Assembly (NCBI GenBank): GCA_045579055.1
Contig: JAZNLK010000058.1
Span: 1 to 26,599, forward strand
Source of the DNA: SIG440 sp045579055
Lineage (GTDB): Bacteria; Bacillota; Clostridia; Monoglobales; Monoglobaceae
Length of the DNA stretch: 26,599 nt
Reading direction: 5' to 3'
This document shows, one piece after another, positions 16,790-25,522 of this stretch; the first letter of the stretch is position 1; every line of letters begins with the position of its first letter. The notes beneath the pieces were generated by a model. That model was given only the letters and a program-made list of their open reading frames with translations. It had not been told where the DNA came from and did no database searches. Position numbers and translations under genes: made by a program.

Positions 16790-18223
16790 CTAATCTATAC
16801 TTATTTTAGCCAATCCGCCTTCTGCAGTTTCTTTATAGGAAGAATGTATATCCAACCCTGTCATTCTCATTGTTTCTACAACCTTATCAAATGATATCTT
16901 CCTTGTACTCCATAAGAAACTAGCAAGACTAACTGCATCAATTGCCCGCATAGCCGCAACAGCATTTCTCTCTATACACGGAATCTGCACCAGGCCACAT
17001 ATAGGATCGCAAGTGAGACCCAGATGATGTTCTATGGCAATTTCTGCCGCATACTCAATCTTGTCAATACTAAGCTCAAAAAGTTCTGCAAGAGCCGCAG
17101 CCGCCATTGCACAAGCACTTCCTATTTCTGCTTGACAACCGCATTCTGCTCCCGAAATTGATGCATTGGTTTTTATTATATCACCAATAATTCCGGCAGT
17201 TATAAGGGCATTTACAATTTGTTCATCGCTGTATTTATTTTTCTGCTGGTAGTAATATAAAACCGCCGGGACAACTCCTGCTGCTCCGCAAGTCGGAGCT
17301 GTTACAATCTGTTCACCCGAAGCGTTCTGCTCACCCACAGCAAAAGCATAAGAACAAACCATTCTTGTTACTTTCAAACTTACGCTCTCATCAATGTGTT
17401 GATTATTAAACAAAAACTTGGCTCTCTTGCTGACACCGAGTCCTCCGGGAAGCACACCTTCATCCTCAAGCCCTTTTTGAATTGATTCTTTCATAACCTC
17501 CCAGATTCTGTTCATATATTCCTCAAAGTTTTCGTCTTCCTTCTCTCTCGCATATTCCCATAATCTGATTGATTTTTCTTTACAATATTCGGATATCTCG
17601 CAAAATTTCGTTTGTAAATAAGTAGCTGTTGGCTTTTGACTTTTAGAATCATCAAAAGAAATACTTCCACCGCCAACACTGAACACCCGGGCTTTATCTA
17701 TAATTACATCATTTTTAAAAGCTATTATGTCCATCGTATTGGGATGCTTCAAGTTAATCTCCATCGTATTAAATTCAATTTCGCAACATTTTGGAGCAAG
17801 TGTCTTTTTTATTACAACATCTGTCCCATGACCTTTCCCCGTTTTTGCAAGCGAACCATAAAGAACCACCTTAAATCTGTCGGCATCCGAGTTTTTATCA
17901 CCGAAAATCTTACATGCCTGCTCAGGACCAATGGTGTGAGAACTGGAAGGACCTCTGCCAATTTTGTACAACTCCGTTATGGACTCCATTTCCGTTGATA
18001 ATTCAATATTGTTAAATGTTTTCACATCGCCACTTTTAAAGAATTCCATCGGTACATTTAATACATCAGAAATAAGGAACAAATTTTCAACGGATGGTTT
18101 TGACAATCCTGTTTCCCATTTAGAAACAGCCCGGTCACTAACACCTATCAGCTTGCCTAAATTTTTTTGAGATAAACCTTTACGCAATCGGGCTTGCTTA
18201 ATTTTAAAACCCACAGTTTCCAT
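16790..18223 (-). CDS. HTH (XRE-type) domain fused to single-chain L-serine dehydratase
   Basis: This is about 477 residues from the ATG at 18223, which has GAGGA 7 nt upstream. A longer frame opening with TTG at 18268 runs through the promoter -10 and is rejected. Residues ~5-60 are an XRE helix-turn-helix (IKQARLRKGLSQKNLGKLIG, VSDRAVSKWETGLSKPS). From ~83 onward it matches iron-sulfur L-serine ammonia-lyase: GPSSSHT near 91-97, then VTAPTCGAAGVVPA, NASISGAECGCQAEIGSA and HHLGLTCDPICGLVQIPCIERN. These carry the cysteines expected for the 4Fe-4S cluster. It would convert L-serine to pyruvate and ammonia in the cytoplasm. Both the beta-type and alpha-type regions are present in one chain. The regulator fusion is unusual and could let the enzyme sense serine or regulate its own gene (inference). 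Its place between two glycan blocks has no clear pathway reason. Confidence 0.9.
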   Translation of the reverse strand: METVGFKIKQARLRKGLSQKNLGKLIGVSDRAVSKWETGLSKPSVENLFLISDVLNVPMEFFKSGDVKTFNNIELSTEMESITELYKIGRGPSSSHTIGPEQACKIFGDKNSDADRFKVVLYGSLAKTGKGHGTDVVIKKTLAPKCCEIEFNTMEINLKHPNTMDIIAFKNDVIIDKARVFSVGGGSISFDDSKSQKPTATYLQTKFCEISEYCKEKSIRLWEYAREKEDENFEEYMNRIWEVMKESIQKGLEDEGVLPGGLGVSKRAKFLFNNQHIDESVSLKVTRMVCSYAFAVGEQNASGEQIVTAPTCGAAGVVPAVLYYYQQKNKYSDEQIVNALITAGIIGDIIKTNASISGAECGCQAEIGSACAMAAAALAELFELSIDKIEYAAEIAIEHHLGLTCDPICGLVQIPCIERNAVAAMRAIDAVSLASFLWSTRKISFDKVVETMRMTGLDIHSSYKETAEGGLAKISID

Positions 18224-18256
18224 AATATTCCTCACAACAAATTTATTATATATGAC

Positions 18257-18265
18257 ATTATACCA
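18257..18265 (-). promoter_or_regulatory. Extended -10 promoter of the HTH-serine dehydratase gene
   Basis: On the minus strand TGG-TATAAT matches an extended -10 (TGn plus consensus hexamer). The start codon lies about 34 nt downstream, leaving a leader of roughly 27 nt with a good ribosome binding site. No strong -35 is seen at 17 nt (TTATAG), which fits an extended -10 promoter. Confidence 0.6.
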
Positions 18266-18340
18266 CAAACCCCTATCAACTATAAACGTAGGTAATGTAT
18301 GTTTTTTTCAGCACTTATCCAACCGGCAGTTGATAACAAA

Positions 18341-19285
18341 TTATACCCATTTTATTTTAACGGCACTTATTCCGTTTTGAGGATAATATACACTCAGGAA
18401 ATAACATTCACCATCATCGTCAACAACAATTTCGGGAGCGTGTCCCCTCAGCATGGTAATAGGTGCAGTGTTATACAAACCTTCAATTGTATCAGCTGCG
18501 AAAACCATCGTTCTGTTGTCATAACAGCCATTCCGATTGTCAAAAAAGCACCAGAGCAGATAATAAAAACCATTTCGTTTAAACAAAAAGGGTGACTCAA
18601 TCTGACATTCCCCATAAAGCGATTCGGTATCGCAATTCAGGAAAAAGGGCTTTTGGAAAAGCCGCTCCTCCGTCCATTCCTCCATATTTTGTGAGGTTCG
18701 GTATTTGAGATGTCCTTCCTCCACATAAAGACAATAAAAAGTGTCATTTTCATAGAATATAAAGGGGTCTCTTGCCTCATTATCCGTACAGCTGAACAAT
18801 GAAGATGCTTTTTTCCAGTCTGCAAAATCACCGCTTACCATTCTACGCATTTCCTGAGGACTATAAATCACCTGATACAGTCCATCATGCTTCATAATGT
18901 GAGGCGCCCACATTTCAGGTCTGTCGCCCGGTCTTTCCTGAGGATACAGTATCTTTTCGCAATCTCTGAATGTTTCCTCAGCAAAAACATCTTTAAAGCT
19001 TTTTGCCTCGGCACAGCAATGAAACAACTGAAACTCCGCTTCGTGAATATCTTTCACATCATAATCAAACTCATTCTTAAAGCCCTTGGGTCTGGGATGT
19101 GTTATGCCCACAATGTGCCAAGTATTTTCGTCTTTCAGCACAGAAAAATCATTTGTAATCCATTCATCATAGAATTTTCCATTCTGAAAGCTTGGCGTGT
19201 CAAGACCCTTGTAAACATCCCCGCCGGGGTTATAAATTCTGATAAAATCCCCATCAAATTCAGGGATTGGTATTCTCGTAGTCAT
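18341..19285 (-). CDS. GH43-like five-bladed beta-propeller glycoside hydrolase
   Basis: This 314-residue protein has no signal peptide, so it is cytoplasmic. The GH43/GH32-type propeller pattern is visible: an N-terminal acidic position in TNDFSVLKDENTWHIVG (Asp ~46, candidate base), ARDPFIFY (Asp ~173, candidate pKa modulator) and QIESPFLFKRNGFYYLLW (Glu ~230, candidate acid). EMWAPHIM and HAPEIV are further propeller signatures. Family members release arabinose, xylose, galactose or related sugars from oligosaccharides; the specificity here cannot be read. The ATG overlaps the stop of the rhamnosidase gene by 4 nt (ATGA), with AAAGGAA about 10 nt upstream, so the two are coupled and probably act on the same imported fragments. 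It is the last gene of the AraC-side operon. No terminator was found after it. Confidence 0.8.
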   Translation of the reverse strand: MTTRIPIPEFDGDFIRIYNPGGDVYKGLDTPSFQNGKFYDEWITNDFSVLKDENTWHIVGITHPRPKGFKNEFDYDVKDIHEAEFQLFHCCAEAKSFKDVFAEETFRDCEKILYPQERPGDRPEMWAPHIMKHDGLYQVIYSPQEMRRMVSGDFADWKKASSLFSCTDNEARDPFIFYENDTFYCLYVEEGHLKYRTSQNMEEWTEERLFQKPFFLNCDTESLYGECQIESPFLFKRNGFYYLLWCFFDNRNGCYDNRTMVFAADTIEGLYNTAPITMLRGHAPEIVVDDDGECYFLSVYYPQNGISAVKIKWV

Positions 19286-21402
19286 GATTTTTTCGTTCCT
19301 TTCAAAAAGCCTTTGTTCTGCAATTCATAAAGCAAACAGTAAGCATAGCTTGCAAAGCCGTGATTACAGCTTGCTTGAGTATCTGTATGTTCCCACAAAG
19401 TTCCCGTTCTTTCAGCCATATATCCAAAAAAACTCTTCATGTTTTCAAGAACCATTTCATAACAGCCGAATTTCATCAGAATGTCCATTCTCAGATAATT
19501 GCCTATAAACGCATTTGCAGGATAAATATGAGCAAATTCACCGCCTGTATCATGGTTGGGGCCAAAAAAGTTAATTATTATGTCAAGCAATTCTTCATGG
19601 GTTTCCTTTTTTGCAATACCAAAGAAGAATGCATAATACTGACAAACCTCGGTACATTCACCCGTTAGAATCAGTTTTCCCTCTTTCCTTACCGCATTGT
19701 CACAAAAGAACTTTTCGTTAAAGGATTGCTTCAAAATAACTTCCCTGATTTTTTCCGCTTTATCATATAATTGTGGCATTCCATATAGTTCTGCTGCGGC
19801 TTTGAGTGTTGCATAATACAGCATATTTGTGGGATAATTCACATCCTGAACCAAATCATTTGCCTTTGACCACTCAACAAAAACCCAACCGTCAAGATTT
19901 TCAAGGAGTCCGTCTGAATTTTCAAACCTTTCAAAATACTTCAACAGACCGAAAACCTTCTTTTCAAACCTTTGTATAAGTTCTCTGTCATTTGTTCTTT
20001 GCAAATACTCCTTCAGTTCAAGAATCAACCACATCGCCCAGTTTGGAATATGCAATCCGCCATAGCAATCAGCAGGATAACACATGGGAACCATGCCTTC
20101 AGGCAAACCCTCATATGATTCTTCGTGCAAAAAGTTTTCAAGGAAGGATTTCTCCACAATACTTTTACCCGTGAGGCAAAACTCGGTTCTGCTTGTAAAA
20201 AAGCTGTCGCAAAGCCAGCCTGCACGTTCACGGGAGGGACAGTCCATAAACACATCAACGCTGTTCTGACGGTAGGTTTCTATTGCAGCACGGGCAATTT
20301 TTTCCGCAACTCCGTCCGATGTTTCAATTTTGTTTTGTATGGGCGGATGCTTATATTCAACCATACCTATGCTTTTTATATTGCAATCACCTTCAACCGT
20401 CACCACCTGAACATATTTCATTGTGTATACTTCAAAGAACCGTAAATCATGCTTTCCTGACGGCAATTCATAATACACGGCGTTTACACAGTCAAGACGG
20501 CTGAAATCAATTATTTCACCGCTGAGAATCTCATCAAAAAACACAAATAATTTAACATCCGTTTTACATTCCACTGACATTGTAAGCATTCCCGTGGCAT
20601 TATACGGGAAGCTGTATATCCTGTAACCATTTTCGGGAATATTATCCTCCGCTTTCTCATTCAAAGGCTTGAATACCATTTCCTGACACATATCCGAAAC
20701 ACATATATCAAGCTCAGAAAATTCAAAGCCCCGAAGTGTTGTACCGATTTCGGTAATGGCTCTGTCACGGACATAATTCCAGGGTTTGCAAAACTCAACC
20801 GATCCGTTCAGACCGGTTTCTTCCGCAAAAATTCTTTCAAGCTCAGGATAAGGAGCATATCTTTTCAACAGCCCACCGCCCCGAACCCGGCACAAAACCT
20901 CATTACCTTTTTCAGAATCGGTCAGAAACGAATCCACTGTTTTGATTTTGTATGCCTCCAGAAAGGGTCGCTGATAGCTGTAACGCTGAACATTTTGTAT
21001 GTAGTGAGGATTAATCTGTGCTGAAAAATGCTCGCCCGTCCATGCAATTGCCTTTTCTCCTTCTGAAATTTCTGCCACAAGAAAGGAGTTTTGCTCCTGA
21101 ATGTAAAAACTGTTTACATTATAGCCGCAAACCTCAACCACAACAGCATTACAGGGCTTTGTCAGCCAATGGGATATATCCCATTCATCCACACGGAAGT
21201 GACCTTTTCCTGCCCTTGCAGGGCCATAAGCAACAAATGAACCGTTTACCGTCAACTGATAAACCCCTGATGTCGCAATCCTTATTGTTGTCTTCTTAGA
21301 GTTTGTAATGCCCGCAAGTGCCTTGAATCTAACTCTGCAATTCATCAGTTCTTCGGCATCCTTTACCCATACAGGAACTGCACTTTTAAAAAATTCATTC
21401 AT
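19282..21402 (-). CDS. GH78-like alpha-L-rhamnosidase (cytoplasmic)
   Basis: This is about 706 residues from the ATG at 21402, with AGGG 8 nt upstream; an in-frame GTG at 21411 overlaps that site. There is no signal peptide. The N-terminal region (~40-110) resembles the rhamnosidase accessory beta-domain (SGVYQLTVNGSFVAYGPARAG). The (alpha/alpha)6 barrel follows from ~360. The motif DCPSRERAGWLCD at ~387-399 places Asp, Glu and Asp at +0, +5 and +12, the same spacing as the catalytic and substrate-binding acids known in Bacillus RhaB. A later Glu in TLWEHTDTQASCNHGFASY (~671) fits the second catalytic acid. The enzyme would remove terminal L-rhamnose from imported oligosaccharides or glycosides. 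It is 4 nt overlapped by the GH43-like gene and 24 nt after an oxidoreductase gene. Exact substrate is uncertain since the family includes non-rhamnose relatives. Confidence 0.85.
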   Translation of the reverse strand: MNEFFKSAVPVWVKDAEELMNCRVRFKALAGITNSKKTTIRIATSGVYQLTVNGSFVAYGPARAGKGHFRVDEWDISHWLTKPCNAVVVEVCGYNVNSFYIQEQNSFLVAEISEGEKAIAWTGEHFSAQINPHYIQNVQRYSYQRPFLEAYKIKTVDSFLTDSEKGNEVLCRVRGGGLLKRYAPYPELERIFAEETGLNGSVEFCKPWNYVRDRAITEIGTTLRGFEFSELDICVSDMCQEMVFKPLNEKAEDNIPENGYRIYSFPYNATGMLTMSVECKTDVKLFVFFDEILSGEIIDFSRLDCVNAVYYELPSGKHDLRFFEVYTMKYVQVVTVEGDCNIKSIGMVEYKHPPIQNKIETSDGVAEKIARAAIETYRQNSVDVFMDCPSRERAGWLCDSFFTSRTEFCLTGKSIVEKSFLENFLHEESYEGLPEGMVPMCYPADCYGGLHIPNWAMWLILELKEYLQRTNDRELIQRFEKKVFGLLKYFERFENSDGLLENLDGWVFVEWSKANDLVQDVNYPTNMLYYATLKAAAELYGMPQLYDKAEKIREVILKQSFNEKFFCDNAVRKEGKLILTGECTEVCQYYAFFFGIAKKETHEELLDIIINFFGPNHDTGGEFAHIYPANAFIGNYLRMDILMKFGCYEMVLENMKSFFGYMAERTGTLWEHTDTQASCNHGFASYAYCLLYELQNKGFLKGTKKS

Positions 21403-21426
21403 AAAATTCACCCTAAATATCGCGGT

Positions 21427-22500
21427 CTATATTTCCGTTTTAACCGTAATCTGTTTTTCCGCAGATTCAAACGCCGCCTCCATAACCTTCATAACACGCA
21501 ACGCTTCTTCGGGCTTTATAAGCAACTCCGCTCCTTCAATTGCGTTCACAAGCTGCTCATAAACAGGGTCAAGATTATCCACAACATCCTTTGGTTCTGT
21601 GAGAATGGTTTCTTCAACAGTGTCAGCATTTCTGGGTGCCATTGTTTTTGTGGGACCTGCCTTGACCTTTTTGATTTCAACATCCCATTGATTGTCGTCA
21701 CAAAGCTTTCTTACCACTTTTCCACTGCCGTTCCAATCTGTTATAATAATTGAGCCTTCGGTTCCAAAAGCGTAAAACCTTGGATGTGTAATAAAGTTAT
21801 TGGTAGAAACCTCAATGTGTGCAGTTAATCCGCTTTCAAATGTCAGAGTGAGTCTGAAATTGTCATCAACCTCATCATAATTGATACTGTACATCTTGCA
21901 ATATACATTTGTGACCTTTTCCCTGCACATATACATCAACTGGTCAATGAGGTGAACTCCCCAGTCAAGCATCATTCCGCCGCCTTTTGCTTTTTCAGTA
22001 CGCCAGCCTGCAGGAACGCCTCTTGAGCCCTCAACCCTTGACTCTATCACATACGGCTTACCTATTTTTCCTGAATCAATTGTTCTCCACAGATTAATAA
22101 AATCCCGGTTAAAACGTCTGTTCTGGTCAACCGTAAATACCTTTCCGCATTTTTTTGCCATGGCAATAATTTCTTCAAGTTCAGCAGAGGTCATTGTTAC
22201 GGGCTTTTCGCAAATAACGTGTTTTCCCGCAAGCAAAGCCTCCACCGCCAAATCCTTGTGAACCTCATTTGTGGCAGCCACAAGAACAATGTCTATATCG
22301 GAATCCTGCAAAAGTTCTTCTTTGGACACATAGGCAACATATCCCTGTTCTTTTGCAACTTCCAGACGTTCAGGATTTATGTCAAATACGCCCTTCAGTC
22401 GGACCCTGACATTTCCTTGTTCCAGTTGCTTGCGGTGATTCCCTGCCATCCCGCCATAACCAATAATGCCTAAAGTATAATTTTTATCTACGCCCACCAC
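21427..22500 (-). CDS. Gfo/Idh/MocA family NAD(P)-dependent oxidoreductase (1)
   Basis: This 357-residue protein has an N-terminal Rossmann fold (LGIIGYGGMAGNH, ~10-22), the family's EKP motif at ~98-100 (CEKPVTM) and the active-site region MLDWGVHLIDQLMY (~177-190) with its conserved Asp and His. Such enzymes oxidise or reduce a sugar hydroxyl, often at C3, or act on inositols. The start is a GTG at 22500 inside the end of the preceding TIM-barrel gene (13-nt overlap); a GTG at 22497 is equally possible by ribosome binding site spacing (AGGTG). The overlap suggests that this enzyme and the TIM-barrel protein work on successive steps. Confidence 0.88.
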   Translation of the reverse strand: MVGVDKNYTLGIIGYGGMAGNHRKQLEQGNVRVRLKGVFDINPERLEVAKEQGYVAYVSKEELLQDSDIDIVLVAATNEVHKDLAVEALLAGKHVICEKPVTMTSAELEEIIAMAKKCGKVFTVDQNRRFNRDFINLWRTIDSGKIGKPYVIESRVEGSRGVPAGWRTEKAKGGGMMLDWGVHLIDQLMYMCREKVTNVYCKMYSINYDEVDDNFRLTLTFESGLTAHIEVSTNNFITHPRFYAFGTEGSIIITDWNGSGKVVRKLCDDNQWDVEIKKVKAGPTKTMAPRNADTVEETILTEPKDVVDNLDPVYEQLVNAIEGAELLIKPEEALRVMKVMEAAFESAEKQITVKTEI

Positions 22501-23459
22501 ATTTCACCTGCTGTTTCATAAATTATAACTTCCTTCAAAAAGGCGATTGCTTTTTCAAGACCCTCCTTTGAGGACATAAGCCCGTCTTCATGCTCTATGC
22601 TTATTGCACCATCATAACCCACAGCCTTGAGTGTGCTTATAATCTCGTTCCAAACCTCCTTGCCGTGTCCGTAGCCTACGGTTCGGAACACCCATGAACG
22701 ATTCAGAATATCGCCATAATTTTTGGTATCCAAAACACCATTAACAGCACAGTTTGCTTCATCAATTCTTGTATCCTTGGCATGGAAGTGATATATTGCA
22801 TTTTTCTTTCCAAGAAGTTTAATTGCTTCACTTGGATTAATTCCCTGCCAGAACAAATGGCTGGGGTCAACATTTGCACCGATAATGTCACCCACTGCTT
22901 CACGCAATCTGAGAAGTGTTTCGGGGTTATACACCATAAATCCCGGATGCATTTCAAATGCAATCTTTTTTATGCCGTGAGACTTGCAAAACTCTGACTT
23001 CTTTTTCCAATAAGGGATAAGTACATCATTCCATTGCCAATCAAGAATTTCAAGATAATCGGGCGGCCATGCACAAGTAACCCAGTTGGGATTTTTGCTT
23101 CCTTCACAATCACCTGCACAACCCGAAAAACCTATTATTGTATCAACACCAAGTTTCTCTGCCAGAATCACAGCATTATCAAAATCTCTGTCAAAGGATT
23201 CTGCAATTGCCTTATTGGGATGAATGGGATTTCCGTGACAGCTCAATGCCGAAAGCTCAAGATTATGTTCCTTCAAAAGACTCTTCAATCTCTCAACCTT
23301 TTGAGGGTTTTTCAAGAAATCCTCTGCATCGCAAAGCACCTTGCCGGGATAACCGCCAACGCCAAGCTCCATACTTTCTACTCCAAGTTCAGATAAATAC
23401 TTTATTGCATCCTCAAGACCCATTTCATTAAGAACGGGCGACATCACTGATAATTTCAC
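22488..23459 (-). CDS. Xylose isomerase-like TIM-barrel sugar isomerase/epimerase (1)
   Basis: This is about 323 residues from the GTG at 23459, chosen because GGAGG lies 8 nt upstream; the longer open frame to 23537 starts inside the previous gene. The protein is a TIM barrel of the AP endonuclease 2/xylose isomerase-like superfamily. Candidate divalent-metal ligands are Glu ~169 (IAFEMHPG), Asp ~198 (NVDPSHLFW), His ~224 or 226 (YHFHAKD) and Glu ~289 (ISIEHED). Members isomerise or epimerise sugars and keto-sugars, or cleave 3-keto-glycosides. Its stop region overlaps the oxidoreductase start, so it pairs with that enzyme. Substrate is not readable from sequence. Confidence 0.88.
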   Translation of the reverse strand: MKLSVMSPVLNEMGLEDAIKYLSELGVESMELGVGGYPGKVLCDAEDFLKNPQKVERLKSLLKEHNLELSALSCHGNPIHPNKAIAESFDRDFDNAVILAEKLGVDTIIGFSGCAGDCEGSKNPNWVTCAWPPDYLEILDWQWNDVLIPYWKKKSEFCKSHGIKKIAFEMHPGFMVYNPETLLRLREAVGDIIGANVDPSHLFWQGINPSEAIKLLGKKNAIYHFHAKDTRIDEANCAVNGVLDTKNYGDILNRSWVFRTVGYGHGKEVWNEIISTLKAVGYDGAISIEHEDGLMSSKEGLEKAIAFLKEVIIYETAGEMWWA

Positions 23460-23488
23460 AATATTTCCCTCCTGACATCCAAATATTA

Positions 23489-24271
23489 TTATATTGCAAA
23501 AGTTTCTTTTAAATAGTTTCTGCTTTTTCTTGCACACTCAAAAGGATCTTCATCATAGCACGAATCCTGCTCAACAATCACGTACCGAGTGCCGTTTTCT
23601 TTGCACGCACCAAGGATTTTTGCCCAATCCATAATCCCGTATCCCACAGGAGCGAAGTGTATGCACAGTTCACCCTTTTCGTCTTGTGCAATGGTATAAT
23701 CCTTAATGTGAACTACATCCACCATGCCGCTATATTTTTTAAGATACTCTGTAGGCTCATATCCTGCATAGTGTACCCAACAGGTATCAAACTGTGGTTT
23801 GAGAAAATCCAAAGAAACCGTTTCGTACAGTTTATCAAGCACTGTTACACCGTCAATTTTCATTTTCAGCTCTCTGTCGTGATTATGGAACAAAAACTGT
23901 ATTCCGTTTTCAACGAGAATTTTGCCTATTTTTCCAAAATCACTTGTAAAAGCATCCCATTTGTCAACCAGAGTATCGGGAGAAAGACTTGGAATAACAC
24001 TGTATCTTATATCAAGCTTTTTCAACATCTCCAATGTTTCTTCTTCCTTTTCCAGAACCGAATATGGATTCATATGTGCGGACGCAATTCTAAGGTTATG
24101 TTTGTCAAGCAGACTTTTTATCTCAGCTACACTTTTATTCTCAAAAGTACAGGTAGCAAACTCCACATAATCATACCCCATTTCCTTTATGCGTTCAAAA
24201 GCGGAATCCATATTCTCAGCTATAGCATCACGCACCCCATATAACTGAAGACCAACTTTAAGTTTTTTCAT
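23489..24271 (-). CDS. Xylose isomerase-like TIM-barrel sugar isomerase/epimerase (2)
   Basis: This 260-residue protein is a second TIM barrel of the same superfamily, clearly diverged from the 323-aa one. It opens with LKVGLQLYGVRDAI. Candidate metal or catalytic residues are HNHDRE (~129-134), Asp ~162 (PQFDTCW), His ~188 (VVHIKDY) and Glu ~234 (VIVEQD). It is cytoplasmic. The ATG follows TAGGAG by about 8 nt and lies 9 nt after the upstream oxidoreductase gene, so it pairs with that enzyme. This gives two oxidoreductase/TIM-barrel pairs in one operon. Confidence 0.88.
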   Translation of the reverse strand: MKKLKVGLQLYGVRDAIAENMDSAFERIKEMGYDYVEFATCTFENKSVAEIKSLLDKHNLRIASAHMNPYSVLEKEEETLEMLKKLDIRYSVIPSLSPDTLVDKWDAFTSDFGKIGKILVENGIQFLFHNHDRELKMKIDGVTVLDKLYETVSLDFLKPQFDTCWVHYAGYEPTEYLKKYSGMVDVVHIKDYTIAQDEKGELCIHFAPVGYGIMDWAKILGACKENGTRYVIVEQDSCYDEDPFECARKSRNYLKETFAI

Positions 24272-24280
24272 ATTTTACTC

Positions 24281-25456
24281 CTATATTTCAGGTATTTCTA
24301 TTGTTATTTCCTTACCCAATTTGCTTGATTTGTTTATACCGTCAATTATTGCCTGATTTATGATAATTTCCTCCGAAGGGATGGGAGCTTTTCCGCCATC
24401 CTTAACTGCATCAATGAAAGACCTGATTTTCTTATAAAAGCAATCAACAGTCGGAAGCATTGGGAATTCTGTGCAAATATCCTTACCGGCGATTCTCTGA
24501 TACAGCTTCAAATCTCCACCGATTGACCCGTTCCAGCATTCAGTTGAGGGGATTCTGAGACTTCCCTTCGTTCCCATAATTATTGTATCACCGGGTGTGT
24601 CAAGATGCATGGCCCATGCAATTCTGAAGTCAAGAATTATACCGCCTTCCAGACGTACAAATGCCGCACCGAAATCGTCAACCCCAAATATATTTGCATA
24701 TTCCGCCGGCTTGCCCTTTGATGTGAAATATTCGGGGTCTTTTCCAAAGAAGTCCGAAACATAGCCCGAAACAGTCAAAGGCTTGGGATAACCGATTGCG
24801 TTAAGCACCATATCAAGCGAATAACAGCCTATATCACCCAAAGCACCAATTACCCCCTTATCCTTTTCAATAAAGGTAGTTCCGAATGGAGTAGGAATTC
24901 CGCAACGTCTGCCGCCGCCCGTCTGAATATAATAAACATCACCCAAAACGCCTGACTGAACAATATCTTTAACCATTTTCATATTATCGTCGAATCTGGG
25001 CTGGAAACCGATTGACAGAATTTTTCCGCTCTTCTTTTCAGCCTTTCTGATTTCAATGGCTTCTTCCAGAGTTACGCACATGGGTTTTTCAAGCAAAACA
25101 TGCACTCCGTGTTCCAGAGCATAAATTGCACATTCCGCATGAGTTGAATTATATGTACAAATACTCACAGCATCAACACCACCTGCATCAATGAGCTCTT
25201 TATGACTATTGTAGCATTTTACATTCTCCACTCCGTTTTCAGCAAAGAATTCTGCTGTTTTTCCCGGAACCAAATCCGCACCCGACACAATTTCAACATC
25301 AGGCATTTCAAGGTACTTCTGAATATGCGCAGAAGCAATCCAGCCCGTACCAATTATACCTATTTTAACTTTTTTGGATGTATCAATAACCTGCACATCC
25401 TGATTAAATTTGTAAGCATCCAAACTATTTTTAGACAATCTTAACATTCCTTTCAT
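24281..25456 (-). CDS. Gfo/Idh/MocA family NAD(P)-dependent oxidoreductase (2)
   Basis: This is 391 residues from the ATG at 25456. Rossmann motif KIGIIGTGWIASAH (~31-44), EKP at ~123-125 (LLEKPMCVTLEEA) and ALGDIGCYSLDMV (~205-217) identify the family. It is about 30 residues longer than its paralogue at the N-terminus. No ribosome binding site suits the ATGs at 25456 or 25447, so the start is uncertain, and a shorter start before the Rossmann fold is possible. As the first gene after the divergent promoter region it leads the operon. Role: probable oxidation or reduction of an imported sugar or glycoside, paired with the 260-aa TIM barrel that follows. Confidence 0.85.
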   Translation of the reverse strand: MKGMLRLSKNSLDAYKFNQDVQVIDTSKKVKIGIIGTGWIASAHIQKYLEMPDVEIVSGADLVPGKTAEFFAENGVENVKCYNSHKELIDAGGVDAVSICTYNSTHAECAIYALEHGVHVLLEKPMCVTLEEAIEIRKAEKKSGKILSIGFQPRFDDNMKMVKDIVQSGVLGDVYYIQTGGGRRCGIPTPFGTTFIEKDKGVIGALGDIGCYSLDMVLNAIGYPKPLTVSGYVSDFFGKDPEYFTSKGKPAEYANIFGVDDFGAAFVRLEGGIILDFRIAWAMHLDTPGDTIIMGTKGSLRIPSTECWNGSIGGDLKLYQRIAGKDICTEFPMLPTVDCFYKKIRSFIDAVKDGGKAPIPSEEIIINQAIIDGINKSSKLGKEITIEIPEI

Positions 25457-25473
25457 AAAAGAGTTGATTTTTT

Positions 25474-25503
25474 TTGTATTATATTATATACTAATAATAT
25501 AGT
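25474..25503 (+). promoter_or_regulatory. Candidate promoter of the AraC-type regulator gene
   Basis: TTGTAT (25474-25479) and TATAGT (25498-25503) are 18 nt apart on the plus strand. The leader would be about 60 nt. Its -10 overlaps the -10 of the divergent operon promoter, and a TACTA-N6-TAGTA dyad lies across both. The match is moderate; a nearer TATAAA at 25550 would put the start at the ribosome binding site and is unlikely. Confidence 0.4.
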
Positions 25504-25522
25504 AAATCGTGTTTTTTTTCAA
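25494..25522 (-). promoter_or_regulatory. Promoter of the oxidoreductase/glycosidase operon
   Basis: On the minus strand TTGAAA (25517-25522) and TATTAT (25494-25499) are 17 nt apart, close to the housekeeping consensus. The expected transcript start is near 25487, giving a leader of about 30 nt to the 25456 ATG. It lies in the spacer shared with the AraC-type gene, the likely regulator. Confidence 0.6.

Noticed and set aside
18224..18268. N-terminal extension of the HTH-serine dehydratase from a TTG
   Set aside because: The extra codons read through the TATAAT of the promoter, and the ATG at 18223 has its own GAGGA site.
18269..18340. Terminator after the GH43-like gene (TATCAAC/GTTgGATA dyad)
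   Set aside because: The stem is short with a bulge, and the minus-strand sequence after it has a run of A, not T.
23657..24244. 195-codon plus-strand open frame
   Set aside because: Antisense to the 260-aa TIM-barrel gene, whose motifs are clear; the antisense product has no recognisable features.
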